IMG/VR virus record: IMGVR_UViG_3300047316_000025
Coordinates: 1-26,763 of that record
Source of the DNA: a virus
Length of the DNA: 26,763 bases
Reading direction: 5' to 3' (one strand)
Shown here: in pieces, positions 7,009-14,803 of the stretch
Layout: the number at the start of each line of letters is the position of its first letter
Numbering within the stretch: position 1 is the first letter of the stretch
Notes under the pieces: generated by a model
What the model saw: only the letters and a program-made list of their open reading frames with translations
Database searches by the model: none
Told to the model about the DNA's origin: nothing
Made by a program: the position numbers and the translations under genes

Positions 7009-9130
7009 TACCGTCGAGGATATCCTTCTCGGACTGACGGAACTTCTTCGCCCGCCCGAGCGGATCAAGATTTCAGAGGCGGCGGAAAAGTACGTCTACC
7101 TCAATAACCCCGGCTCGTACATCGGGCCGTATCGCAATGACATGGCTCCCTATATGGTCGAGCCGATGGATGTCTTGCAGAGCCGCGTGATCTCTTCGAC
7201 CGTGTTTGTCGGTCCCGCGCAGAGCGCGAAGACGCAGGGTTTGATCCTCAACTGGCTGGCATACTCGATCAAGGTTGACGGGATGGATATGATTATCTAC
7301 TCCCCAACGCAATCCGCGTCGCGCGACTTTTCCATGCGACGCGTGGATCGTATGCACCGGTATTCCCCTGCACTCGGCGCGATGCGTCTGAAGTCATCGG
7401 CGCACGATAACGTCTATGACAAACAGTACACCAACGGCATGATGCTGAACCTCGGGCATCCGTCCGTGACCGAGTTCGCGGGCCGACCGGTGGGCCGCAT
7501 CGCGTTGACCGACTACGATCGGATGCCGGATGATGTGGGCGGTGATGGTTCGCCGTTCGACCTCGGTAGCAAGCGCACGACCACCTATGGGTCGTTCGCC
7601 ATGACTGTCGCGGAGTCGTCGCCGTCGCGCGCCGTGGAAGACCCTCGATGGATAGCCAACACGCCGCACGAGGCCCCACCGTGCAAGGGCATACTCGCGT
7701 TATACAATCGCGGGGATCGGCGGCGCTGGTATTGGCCGTGCCCGCATTGCGGAAGTTACTTCGAGGGCAAATGGGAGCAACTGGAATGGGACGTAAAATA
7801 CAGCCCGCTTGCCTCTGCGGAGACTGCACGGCTCGTCTGTCCAGTGAACGGCTGTCGTATCGAACAGAGCAGCCGATCGGTGATGCAGGAATGGGGTCTG
7901 TGGCTGAAGGATGGCGAAGCCCTCGATCCGAAGACCGGCAAGGTTTGCGGCCAATCAATGAGATCATCGACGGCATCCTTTTGGCTCAATGGGGTCGCCG
8001 CCAACTTTACGACGTGGACGAACCTCGTTAGTGCATACCTGAACGCTCTCGGAGATTTCGAGAAGACGGGCGGTGAAGATGCGTTGAAGAAATTCTACAA
8101 TACCGATTTGGGTATGCCGTACTTGCCCAAGTCAGAAGAAAGTTCGTTGCTACCAGAGAACTTGATGGCGAGGGCTGAGACGTTCCCGCTTGCGGAAGTT
8201 ACTTCCGAACAGCGCATTGACCGCATCTGGAACGTCAAGGTCGTGGGTGACATGATCCCCGAACCGCAGGTGCCGGAGGATGTGCGGTTCCTTGTGGCGA
8301 CCGTGGACGTTCAGAATAACCTGTTCTCCGTGCAGGTCCACGGCATACTCCCCGGCGAGCCGTTCGACATGGTGGTCCTCGACCGGTTCCAAATCCGCAA
8401 GAGCCAGCGCATGGACGGTCAGGGCGAGGCGTTCTGGGTCAAGCCGTCGTCGTACCTCGAAGACTGGAATGAGATCAGGACCGAGGTCATGCAGCGTAGT
8501 TATGAACTGTCGGACGGCAGTGGTCGTCGTATGTCGATCCGCATGACCGGCTGTGACAGTGGTGGTCGTGAAGGCGTCACCACGAACGGCTACAATTTCT
8601 ACCGGCTGTTGCGCGCCGAAGGAGATGCCGCACGGTTTCACTTGCTCAAGGGAGATCCGTTGCCGACCCGGCCTCGGGCGCATGTCCACTTCCCAGACAG
8701 CAACCGGCGGGACAAGCTATCAGCGGCGCGCGGTGATGTGCCGGTGATGTTCCTCAATTCCAACATCCTGAAGGACGCTCTGCGAGGTCGTGTCGAGTGC
8801 ATGGTTCCCGGTAAAGGAATGCTGCGCTTCGGACGGTGGCTTCCCGACAATTGGTTTTCGGAGATGTGCGTTGAAGTTCGCACTGACAAAGGCTGGACGA
8901 ACCCGCAAAATCGTCGTAACGAAGCTTGGGATTTGGCGTATTATTGCATGGGTGTATGTGTTAGTCCTCTGATCCGTGTGGAAGGTATTGACTGGACACG
9001 TCCGCCTGGATGGGCCGCGCCGTGGGATAGTAATGATCTGGTCAGCGCGGGTATAATTCCGCGGTTTAAGCCTGTGACGCGAGATGAGCCGCAATTCAGT
9101 TTTGCTGATCTGGCTCGCAAGATGGGATGA
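6932..9130 (+). CDS. Terminase large subunit (GpA-like)
   Basis: Packaging ATPase-nuclease of the lambda GpA family, 732 aa from ATG 6932. Walker A is GPAQSAKT (K100-T101), a Walker B-like LTDYDRM lies at 192-198, and the RNase H-like nuclease domain starts with VATVDVQ (D459). Between them CPHCGS and CPVNGC form a four-Cys zinc knuckle seen in GpA homologues. I prefer 6932, preceded by AAGAAGG at 6914-6920; ATG 6953 is an alternative and an upstream TTG at 6860 is unlikely. The gene overlaps the small terminase by 77 bases. It contains palindrome copies at 7751 (one mismatch, within the zinc knuckle, read GSYF) and 8194 (perfect, read EVTS). Confidence 0.93.
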   Translation: MEIVGQVMTPGEDSARQTKTETTTFDTVEDILLGLTELLRPPERIKISEAAEKYVYLNNPGSYIGPYRNDMAPYMVEPMDVLQSRVISSTVFVGPAQSAKTQGLILNWLAYSIKVDGMDMIIYSPTQSASRDFSMRRVDRMHRYSPALGAMRLKSSAHDNVYDKQYTNGMMLNLGHPSVTEFAGRPVGRIALTDYDRMPDDVGGDGSPFDLGSKRTTTYGSFAMTVAESSPSRAVEDPRWIANTPHEAPPCKGILALYNRGDRRRWYWPCPHCGSYFEGKWEQLEWDVKYSPLASAETARLVCPVNGCRIEQSSRSVMQEWGLWLKDGEALDPKTGKVCGQSMRSSTASFWLNGVAANFTTWTNLVSAYLNALGDFEKTGGEDALKKFYNTDLGMPYLPKSEESSLLPENLMARAETFPLAEVTSEQRIDRIWNVKVVGDMIPEPQVPEDVRFLVATVDVQNNLFSVQVHGILPGEPFDMVVLDRFQIRKSQRMDGQGEAFWVKPSSYLEDWNEIRTEVMQRSYELSDGSGRRMSIRMTGCDSGGREGVTTNGYNFYRLLRAEGDAARFHLLKGDPLPTRPRAHVHFPDSNRRDKLSAARGDVPVMFLNSNILKDALRGRVECMVPGKGMLRFGRWLPDNWFSEMCVEVRTDKGWTNPQNRRNEAWDLAYYCMGVCVSPLIRVEGIDWTRPPGWAAPWDSNDLVSAGIIPRFKPVTRDEPQFSFADLARKMG
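7751..7763. repeat. Dispersed palindrome, one mismatch
   Basis: GGAAGTTACTTCG in the large terminase gene, right after the CPHC zinc knuckle, read GSYF. Confidence 0.8.
8194..8206. repeat. Dispersed palindrome, perfect copy (centre T)
   Basis: GGAAGTTACTTCC in the large terminase gene in the linker before the nuclease domain, read EVTS. Confidence 0.95.
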
Positions 9131-9141
9131 GCGGGGGCTTC

Positions 9142-9154
9142 GGAAGTAACTTCC
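9142..9154. repeat. Dispersed palindrome, perfect copy, intergenic
   Basis: GGAAGTAACTTCC, 11 bases after the large terminase stop and 11 bases before a weak -35-like element (9166). Non-coding if gpW starts at 9220. Confidence 0.95.
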
Positions 9155-9165
9155 GAACGTCCCTA

Positions 9166-9194
9166 TTGCGTTTCAGTGACACTTCGACTATCGT
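9166..9194 (+). promoter_or_regulatory. Weak sigma70-like promoter candidate before gpW
   Basis: TTGCGT (9166-9171), a 17-base spacer and TATCGT (9189-9194) in the 89-base gap between the large terminase and gpW genes. The match to consensus is poor, so this is only a candidate. A perfect palindrome copy ends 11 bases upstream of the -35-like element; the same spacing is seen before the capsid gene. Confidence 0.2.
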
Positions 9195-9219
9195 GGCGTT
9201 TCTATGGAGGTTTTTCCAT

Positions 9220-9483
9220 ATGTCCGGCACCACTCCTGCTCCCGTTCCCGTTCCTGACCCCGATCCGTGTCAGCTATTGAGAGATGCCGACAAAGCCTGG
9301 TTCCAATTGAACGTAGGCGGCGCGGTACGTATGGTCCGCGATCAGAACGGCGAACAGGTCGAATACTCATCCGCCAATCGGGCCGGTCTGCTGAATATGA
9401 TCTACGCTTTGCAGGAGTTATGCCCGACTTACAAGTCGCTTGCGATTTCGGCCGGGCCGAAACCGATGAAATATTTTTACTGA
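9220..9483 (+). CDS. Head-tail joining protein gpW
   Basis: gpW-family protein of 87 aa, which in lambda binds under the portal to complete the DNA-filled head. The diagnostic stretch is present: LLRDADKAWFQL, then VRMVRDQNGEQVEYSSANR and AGLLNMIYALQ, i.e. helix, beta hairpin, helix. The N-terminus has a Pro/Val/Asp-rich linker absent from lambda W (68 aa), explaining the longer length. The start at 9220 is set by GGAGG at 9206-9210; a longer in-frame version from 9127 would have no such site and would translate through the palindrome at 9142. The stop overlaps the portal start (TGATG). Confidence 0.88.
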   Translation: MSGTTPAPVPVPDPDPCQLLRDADKAWFQLNVGGAVRMVRDQNGEQVEYSSANRAGLLNMIYALQELCPTYKSLAISAGPKPMKYFY

Positions 9484-11111
9484 TGACGGTTACATCCGTC
9501 ATCTTGGATAGCGGCGCGCTAGAAGGCGCGGACAAGTTCAGTCGTGAGACGGCGCTGTGGTCGCCGTCTATGGGTTCGCCAGATCAGGTCATCAACAGCG
9601 CGAAGCCGATGGCGGATGCCAGAGGTCGCGATACCGTCCGCAACAGCGGCATGGCCTACGGCGCGGTGGCGCTGCACAAGGACAGCATCGTCGGAGCGCA
9701 ATACCGGCTGAACGCCACGCCGCATTGGCGGTTCCTATCGAGCTATTCCAAGGGTTTCGATGAAACCTGGGCCGATGAGTTCCAACAGATCGTCGAGGCC
9801 CGTTTCAGTCTGATCGCCGACAGTGAGATGTGCTGGTTGGACGCTCAAGGCGTCAACACCATGACCGGCCTCATCCGGCTGGCTGTGGGCGTGTTCTTAA
9901 TTACCGGCGAAGTCACCGGCTCTATCGAATGGTTACGTCAGCCCAATCGACCCATCAACACTGCGTTTCAGATGGTGAACAGCGATAGGCTGTCGAACCC
10001 CAATGGCGTCTCTGACACACGGTTCTTGCGACGCGGCATCGAGCGTGACGCCAACGGAAGAGCCCTCGCCTATAACTTCCGCATGGGCGATCTCTACGAT
10101 GTCTACCCGGACAACCTCGCCTATATCTGGCGGCGGGTTCCAGCCGAGAAGCCGTGGGGCCGCAAGCAGGTTATCCACATCATCGAGCAAGGCTTGATGG
10201 ATCAGACTCGTGGCATATCCGACATGGTTGCCACGCTGAAGAACATGCGTATGACGAAGAAGTTCGCTGAAGTGACGTTGCAGAACGCCGTCATCAACGC
10301 GACTTATGCCGCCGCGATCGAGTCGGAACTACCGAACGACATGATCGCCGCGACGCTCGGCCAGACAGGAGGCGATACCAATGCCGGATTGATGGGCATG
10401 TATCGCTCCTACATGGGGGCCTTGAGCGAGTATCTCGACGCCGCGAACAACATTCGCATTGACGGCGCGATGATCCCCCACCTTTTCCCCGGAACTAAAC
10501 TCAACATGCAACCGGCCAAGACGACCGGCGGGATCGGCACGTCTTTCGAGGAGAGCCTGTTGCGTCATACGGCGGCGTCGCTCGGCCTGTCGTACGAAGA
10601 GTTCTCCCGCGATTTCAGCAAGACGAACTATTCCAGCGGCAAGGCCGCGATGGGCGTCTCGCAGAAGTTTATGGCTTCACGTAAAAAGCATGTAGCTGAT
10701 CGGCTTGCGTCTGATCTCTATTCGCTGGTGCTGGAAGAAGAGATGGCCAACGGTAACGTGCCGTTGCCTCGCGGTATGACGCGCGACGTTTTCTACCGGG
10801 ACAACGGACTGTCCAAAGAAGCCATTACCCGATGCGTGTGGATCGGCTCCGGATCAGGACAGGTCGATGAGTTGAAAGAAACCCAGGCCGCGATGCTTCG
10901 GATCGCCGGGGGTTTATCCACCTACGCGATCGAGGGTGCGCGGCTCGGCATTGACTGGCGAGAACTCTTCGAGCAGTGCGCTCGTGAGAAAGCCTTGATG
11001 GACAAATACGGCTTGGTGTTCGATACCACCACGACCAAGCCTACCGGCGACAATCCGTTAAGTCACGGCGATCAAGGCGACAACACCGCGCAGCAGCAAC
11101 AAGCAGCATGA
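9483..11111 (+). CDS. Portal protein (lambda gpB-like)
   Basis: Portal vertex protein, 542 aa, forming the ring through which DNA is packaged and to which the tail connects. It matches the lambda-type portal family: an N-terminal GMAYGAVALHKDSIVGAQYR-like helix region, a WADEFQQIVEARF stem-like segment, HIIEQGLMDQTRGIS and the LSYEEFSRDFSKTNYSSGK motif near residues 365-385. Length is close to lambda gpB (533 aa). ATG 9483 overlaps the gpW stop; an upstream in-frame start at 9267 inside gpW is rejected. No palindrome lies inside the gene, but one follows its stop codon immediately. Confidence 0.93.
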   Translation: MTVTSVILDSGALEGADKFSRETALWSPSMGSPDQVINSAKPMADARGRDTVRNSGMAYGAVALHKDSIVGAQYRLNATPHWRFLSSYSKGFDETWADEFQQIVEARFSLIADSEMCWLDAQGVNTMTGLIRLAVGVFLITGEVTGSIEWLRQPNRPINTAFQMVNSDRLSNPNGVSDTRFLRRGIERDANGRALAYNFRMGDLYDVYPDNLAYIWRRVPAEKPWGRKQVIHIIEQGLMDQTRGISDMVATLKNMRMTKKFAEVTLQNAVINATYAAAIESELPNDMIAATLGQTGGDTNAGLMGMYRSYMGALSEYLDAANNIRIDGAMIPHLFPGTKLNMQPAKTTGGIGTSFEESLLRHTAASLGLSYEEFSRDFSKTNYSSGKAAMGVSQKFMASRKKHVADRLASDLYSLVLEEEMANGNVPLPRGMTRDVFYRDNGLSKEAITRCVWIGSGSGQVDELKETQAAMLRIAGGLSTYAIEGARLGIDWRELFEQCAREKALMDKYGLVFDTTTTKPTGDNPLSHGDQGDNTAQQQQAA

Positions 11112-11124
11112 GGAAGTAACTTCC
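11112..11124. repeat. Dispersed palindrome, perfect copy, gene junction
   Basis: GGAAGTAACTTCC directly after the portal TGA (11109-11111) and ending one base before ATG 11126. Its left arm acts as the only visible ribosome-binding site of the next gene. Confidence 0.95.
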
Positions 11125-11125
11125 G

Positions 11126-11446
11126 ATGGATGATCCTCTCGACGCACGGTTGCCGATCATGTATGGCGGAACGAGCATTGCGCTTCGCGACACCTACACT
11201 GCTGCCGATACCGTTTGGGTTCCGCTTGAGTACGGCGGCATTCGCTGTAAGGCCAATGCTCTCGGTGCGCTCCCGGCTCACGCTCGCATTCCGTTGCTCT
11301 ACGGCGGGCAATCGTTGTCTCCTGCCGACGTTACGGCAGCCCAAGCCGGTGGATTGGACCTTCTATCGTTAGAGGACGGCTCCGGTTCGTGGGAGTGGGA
11401 AGACGGCAATCGAATTGAATGGCCCGGTGAGGCGGGAGTACCGTAA
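11126..11446 (+). CDS. Hypothetical 106-aa head-module protein with internal repeat
   Basis: Unrecognised protein between portal and fibre-like genes. It contains a short internal duplication, RLPIMYGGTSI near residue 8 and RIPLLYGGQSL near residue 56, each followed by a similar-length stretch, suggesting two copies of a small beta module. The C-terminus is Trp/Glu/Gly-rich (SWEWEDGN). Its ribosome-binding site appears to be the AGGAAG formed by the left arm of the palindrome (11111-11117), nine bases before ATG 11126. The stop overlaps the next start (TAATG). Position suggests a small virion or head-assembly component. Confidence 0.65.
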   Translation: MDDPLDARLPIMYGGTSIALRDTYTAADTVWVPLEYGGIRCKANALGALPAHARIPLLYGGQSLSPADVTAAQAGGLDLLSLEDGSGSWEWEDGNRIEWPGEAGVP

Positions 11447-13197
11447 TGGCAAACGTCTCTATCCTAAAGGCCAATACGGTCGTCAATCCCGACGGGACGT
11501 TTTACGTTCCGCTCGCTAAGGTTGCCGATAAAACGCCGTGGAAGGCCAACTTACCGCTGCCAGCCGATACCGTGCCGCTGATGAATGCTGATGAACCGTC
11601 TGCCGGTAGCAGCATGACCTGGGCGCGAGCGGATCACGTCCATCCGGCCAATACGGCGATGCTCGCGACGATGAAAGATTATGTCGATGAGCAAAATACT
11701 TTACTACAGGAACAGATTTCATCTCTCGCGCAAAATCTCCGGTTCGTCGGTCAGACGAACGTAGTATCGGATAGCACAAAGTTCACTACGGGATCGGGCA
11801 TTACGCCAAACCCCGGAGTGCTGCCACCAGCTTCGACGGCATTTCTCGGATTTTATACCATCGTCATCGCGGCGGGACAGCCGCCAGCCGGTTCGAATAT
11901 CCCGGCAGGCGACTACGCGATGCACGATTGGATCGTGTGCGACGGCACGACATGGCAGCGTCTTGATGTGGGAGCCACGGCGTCCACCGCGTCTACGACT
12001 GCTGTCATGCCAGCAATCGGCGGCATGGACGATGTTCAAGAAGTTCTTGAGCATCTCTACGATACGGTACCGATGGCGTCCGAAACGGTGCCCTCGATGG
12101 ATGGTATCGCATCGGTTGGCGTCAGTACGGAATGGTCACACGGGGATCACGTTCACCCAGTAGATACCAGTCGTTATGCCGCGAGTAATCCGGCGGGGTA
12201 TGTTGATCCTGCCGGGGCGGCTGCGGCCGCGCCGGTTCAGTCAGTGGCAGCCAGGACCGGCGCGGTTGTTCTGACGCACGCGGACATCACTGATTGGGCC
12301 ACGGCTCTGAACCCCTATTACCCGGTGACTAACCCGGCGAATTATGTCGATGCAGCCGGTGCGAGAACGGCGGCTCCGGTGCAGTCCGTGGCGGCGCGCA
12401 TCGGCGCGATCACGCTAACTCACGCGGACATCACTGATTGGGTCGCGACACTACAGCCGTACGCGCTGACCACGGCGATCCCCGCTCCGTCCTCAAGTAC
12501 GCCAACGGCAGACGGCACCGCTGCTGCGGGAACGGCGTTGACTTGGGCGAGAGCCGACCACATTCACCCGACTGACGTGTCTCGCTACGCTGCTAGCAAT
12601 CCCAGCGGTTTCCAAACGGCAGCGCAAGTGGCGGCGGCGGTACCGGCAGCCGCGACTACGCCACCGGTCATGGACGGTACCGCCGCCGCAGGAACCGGTA
12701 CGACATGGGCCAGAGCCGACCACAAACATCCGGTCGATACTTCTCGCGCTCCGGTTATGGGTGTTACTGACGCCAGCAATGCCTTGGCTGGTCAGATTGG
12801 CGAATATATCGTTTCGGCCAATCAGACCGGTGTACAATTGACCACGGCGGTAGGTCTGACGGTCGCCAGCATCAATCTCACGCCCGGATGTTACGAGGCG
12901 TGGGGTCTGGTGGATTACTCGCTCGATGCCAGTAAAAGCCCGACTATGATCGCCGCTGCCATTAGTGGGGTCAACAATACGTTGCCCACGGATACGGCCA
13001 TCTATACCGGCATCGGCAACATGATGCTTCTCAACCTGTCTGGCCTGACCGCTGGACAGCGCCAAGTCTTGATGACCGGCCAGTGCCGCGTCAACACCAG
13101 TACGCCGCTTACGCTGTATGTAGTGGCAAATGCGGTTTGGACTGGCGGTGGAACTCTGTTGACCAAGGGGTATATCTGCGCGAGGCGTGTCAGATGA
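11446..13197 (+). CDS. Fibre-like head protein with DHxHP repeats
   Basis: A 583-aa protein built like phage fibre shafts. Four copies of the W-[AS]-x-x-DH-x-HP motif occur at residues 59-67, 230-238, 367-375 and 421-429, most followed by DTSRYAASNP-like linkers; two further near-identical modules (PVQSVAARTGAVVLTHAD and its copy, each leading into ITDW) are 144 bases apart. In known tail fibres such HxH-containing beta strands trimerise and can bind metal. The last ~150 residues look like a globular beta-rich head domain. GGGAG at 11434-11438 supports the ATG. Its place between portal and protease, not at the tail end, suggests a head fibre or capsid-bound appendage rather than a tail fibre; this is inference. 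Confidence 0.75.
   Translation: MANVSILKANTVVNPDGTFYVPLAKVADKTPWKANLPLPADTVPLMNADEPSAGSSMTWARADHVHPANTAMLATMKDYVDEQNTLLQEQISSLAQNLRFVGQTNVVSDSTKFTTGSGITPNPGVLPPASTAFLGFYTIVIAAGQPPAGSNIPAGDYAMHDWIVCDGTTWQRLDVGATASTASTTAVMPAIGGMDDVQEVLEHLYDTVPMASETVPSMDGIASVGVSTEWSHGDHVHPVDTSRYAASNPAGYVDPAGAAAAAPVQSVAARTGAVVLTHADITDWATALNPYYPVTNPANYVDAAGARTAAPVQSVAARIGAITLTHADITDWVATLQPYALTTAIPAPSSSTPTADGTAAAGTALTWARADHIHPTDVSRYAASNPSGFQTAAQVAAAVPAAATTPPVMDGTAAAGTGTTWARADHKHPVDTSRAPVMGVTDASNALAGQIGEYIVSANQTGVQLTTAVGLTVASINLTPGCYEAWGLVDYSLDASKSPTMIAAAISGVNNTLPTDTAIYTGIGNMMLLNLSGLTAGQRQVLMTGQCRVNTSTPLTLYVVANAVWTGGGTLLTKGYICARRVR
12226..12442 (+). repeat. Two fibre-shaft modules, 144-bp period
   Basis: Tandem imperfect repeat within the fibre-like gene. 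The 22-base core at 12277-12298 recurs exactly at 12421-12442, 144 bases (48 codons) apart, and the surrounding protein modules (about residues 262-285 and 309-333) differ at only a few positions. This is a normal way for fibre shafts to lengthen or shorten by recombination. Confidence 0.8.
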
Positions 13198-13361
13198 ACC
13201 TTATCATTGTTGTAATCATTTTGATCTTGCTCTTCGGAGTTGGCGGCGGCGGGTATTATGGGTCGCAATATGGATGGGGTACGCCGCATTATATTGGCGG
13301 TGGTTTCGGTCTTATTGTGCTTATCCTCGTCATCTTCTTTCTCTTCGGTGGTTTACGATGA
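13194..13361 (+). CDS. Tiny two-helix membrane protein, DUF3309-like
   Basis: A 55-aa protein made of a hydrophobic helix (NLIIVVIILILLFG, residues 2-15), a Gly/Tyr/Trp-rich turn (YYGSQYGWGTPHYIGGG) and a second helix (LIVLILVIFFLFGG, ~39-52). This layout and the GWG turn resemble DUF3309 proteins. It is fitted between two head genes with four-base overlaps on both sides (ATGA at 13194; its TGA overlaps ATG 13358), and GAGG at 13182-13185 is eight bases upstream. Role unknown: membrane-associated head-assembly factor, superinfection exclusion, or holin-like are all possible. Confidence 0.75.
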   Translation: MNLIIVVIILILLFGVGGGGYYGSQYGWGTPHYIGGGFGLIVLILVIFFLFGGLR

Positions 13362-14776
13362 GCAGGTACCAGGCACGCGCTGTGTTGAACAAGCTGGTCG
13401 GTCGTCCAGCCCTTGTCGCGCAATCGTACGCCGGTCAGAGCTTATCGGTCGGATCGGAAGCTACTTCCAGTTCAATGTTGGCGGATATTCACGATCTGTC
13501 CAATGCTGTGGTGGCGGACGAAGCCGCCAAGGATGGCGAGAGACGGGTGTTACTGGCCTCGTGCTATGGCTGTGATGACTACGATCCGGACGACGCCAAG
13601 CCCTTTGTTTACTACAACGGCTTCGCGATCATTCCAATCCACGGGCTGCTCATCAATCGGTTTTCGTGGTCGTGGTCGTGGGTGACCGGCTACAACTTCA
13701 TTCGTAGTCAGCTTTCTGCCGCGATGGCCGATCCCGACGTTCAGTCGATCGTCTACGACGTGAACAGCTACGGCGGCATGGTCATGGGCTGTGAAGAAAC
13801 AGCCGATATGATCTACGAGTCAAACGCCGCTCAAGGCGGTAAAACATCCATTGCGATCATCGATGCGAACTGCTATTCAGCGGCGTATATGTTGGCGTCT
13901 CAATGCGATCACGTTGCGGTCACGCCTTCTGGCGGCGCGGGTAGCATCGGCGTTCTGATGATGCACTGTGACGTGTCGAAGATGTTGGACGAAGCTGGAA
14001 TTGCGATCACGTTTATCCACGCCGGGGCACACAAGGTTGACGGCAACTCTTTCGAACCGCTGAGTGCCGAGGTCAGAGCCGATCTACAGGCCGAGGTTGA
14101 TACCACGTACGATATGTTCGTCGCCAAGGTTGTGCGTGGGCGTTCACTAAGCGACGAAGCAGTGCGTGGTACCGAGGCCCGCTCTTACGGTGCGGAGGAA
14201 GCCCTGACTATCGGGCTTGTCGATGCTGTTGAAAACCCTTCGGACGCGGTGGAGGCTTACTTCTCGGATGCCCCCGACGCCGGACATGACGATGACGATG
14301 AACCTGAAAGCGAGGAAAAAATGGTACTTAAAACCGCGACCGGCGCGGCTGCTCAAGCCGACCCGGAAGTTACTTCCGCCGCCGCTATTGAAGCCGCTGC
14401 GACTGCCGCCGCTGCGTCTGCCCGCACGGCGGAACGTGAGCGTGTGAAAGGCATCCAGGGACACGCCGAAGCGACCGGACGTGAGGCGCTTGCCGCGCAT
14501 CTCGCGATGAATACCGATCTCGACGTGGCAACCGCGGCGGGTATCCTGGCGGCTTCTCCGAAGGCTGTCGCGGCTCCGGCAGCGGACCCTGCTCCCGTCA
14601 AGGAGGACAGCGAGTTCAAGAAGGCGATGGATGCCGCCAAGCACCCGAACCTCGGCGCGAGTGCTACCAGCGGCGATGGCGAGGACGACTCCGAAGACGC
14701 GAAGGATCGCAAACGCGCGCAGTCCATCCTGGCGTTGCAGCACGGTCCGAAACGTCAGGACAAAGCCGCAGCGTAA
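13358..14776 (+). CDS. S49-family capsid protease with C-terminal scaffold
   Basis: Lambda gpC-like maturation protease fused to its scaffold, 472 aa. The ClpP/S49 fold shows IIPIHGLL, YDVNSYGG, then the nucleophile in NCYSAAYMLAS (S174) and the general-base lysine in HAGAHKVDGNSF (K226), so it appears active. After ~residue 305 the chain becomes Ala/Glu-rich and helical, typical of a capsid scaffold. ATG 13358 overlaps the previous stop; a longer reading upstream would run through the membrane-protein gene in another frame and is rejected. A one-mismatch palindrome copy (13456, read EATS) lies near the start and a perfect one (14365, EVTS) in the scaffold part. Confidence 0.92.
   Translation: MSRYQARAVLNKLVGRPALVAQSYAGQSLSVGSEATSSSMLADIHDLSNAVVADEAAKDGERRVLLASCYGCDDYDPDDAKPFVYYNGFAIIPIHGLLINRFSWSWSWVTGYNFIRSQLSAAMADPDVQSIVYDVNSYGGMVMGCEETADMIYESNAAQGGKTSIAIIDANCYSAAYMLASQCDHVAVTPSGGAGSIGVLMMHCDVSKMLDEAGIAITFIHAGAHKVDGNSFEPLSAEVRADLQAEVDTTYDMFVAKVVRGRSLSDEAVRGTEARSYGAEEALTIGLVDAVENPSDAVEAYFSDAPDAGHDDDDEPESEEKMVLKTATGAAAQADPEVTSAAAIEAAATAAAASARTAERERVKGIQGHAEATGREALAAHLAMNTDLDVATAAGILAASPKAVAAPAADPAPVKEDSEFKKAMDAAKHPNLGASATSGDGEDDSEDAKDRKRAQSILALQHGPKRQDKAAA
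13456..13468. repeat. Dispersed palindrome, one mismatch
   Basis: GGAAGCTACTTCC near the N-terminus of the protease gene, read EATS, in a poorly conserved leader. Confidence 0.8.
14321..14776 (+). CDS. Nested capsid scaffold protein (Nu3-like)
   Basis: In-frame internal gene encoding the last 151 residues of the protease ORF, as in lambda C/Nu3. An ATG at 14321 is preceded by GAGG at 14312-14315 with a five-base A spacer, a much better ribosome-binding site than chance would give inside a gene. The product is almost all helix (AAAIEAAATAAAASARTAER and similar), ending in a basic segment (HGPKRQDKAAA) that would contact the capsid shell, as scaffolds do. It would be made in excess over the protease and digested after assembly. 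The call is by analogy and by the internal start signal. Confidence 0.7.
   Translation: MVLKTATGAAAQADPEVTSAAAIEAAATAAAASARTAERERVKGIQGHAEATGREALAAHLAMNTDLDVATAAGILAASPKAVAAPAADPAPVKEDSEFKKAMDAAKHPNLGASATSGDGEDDSEDAKDRKRAQSILALQHGPKRQDKAAA
14365..14377. repeat. Dispersed palindrome, perfect copy (centre T)
   Basis: GGAAGTTACTTCC 44 bases after the internal scaffold start at 14321, read EVTS. Confidence 0.95.
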
Positions 14777-14803
14777 TTCGTCCCCAACAGAAGGATTTTC
14801 CTA

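Noticed and set aside
9127-9219. Longer gpW starting at 9127
   Set aside because: Would translate through the palindrome and ignore GGAGG at 9206; gpW homology begins after residue ~45 of that version.
13187-13357. N-terminal extension of the protease gene
   Set aside because: Lies out of frame over the well-formed 55-aa membrane gene; the conserved protease region starts much later.
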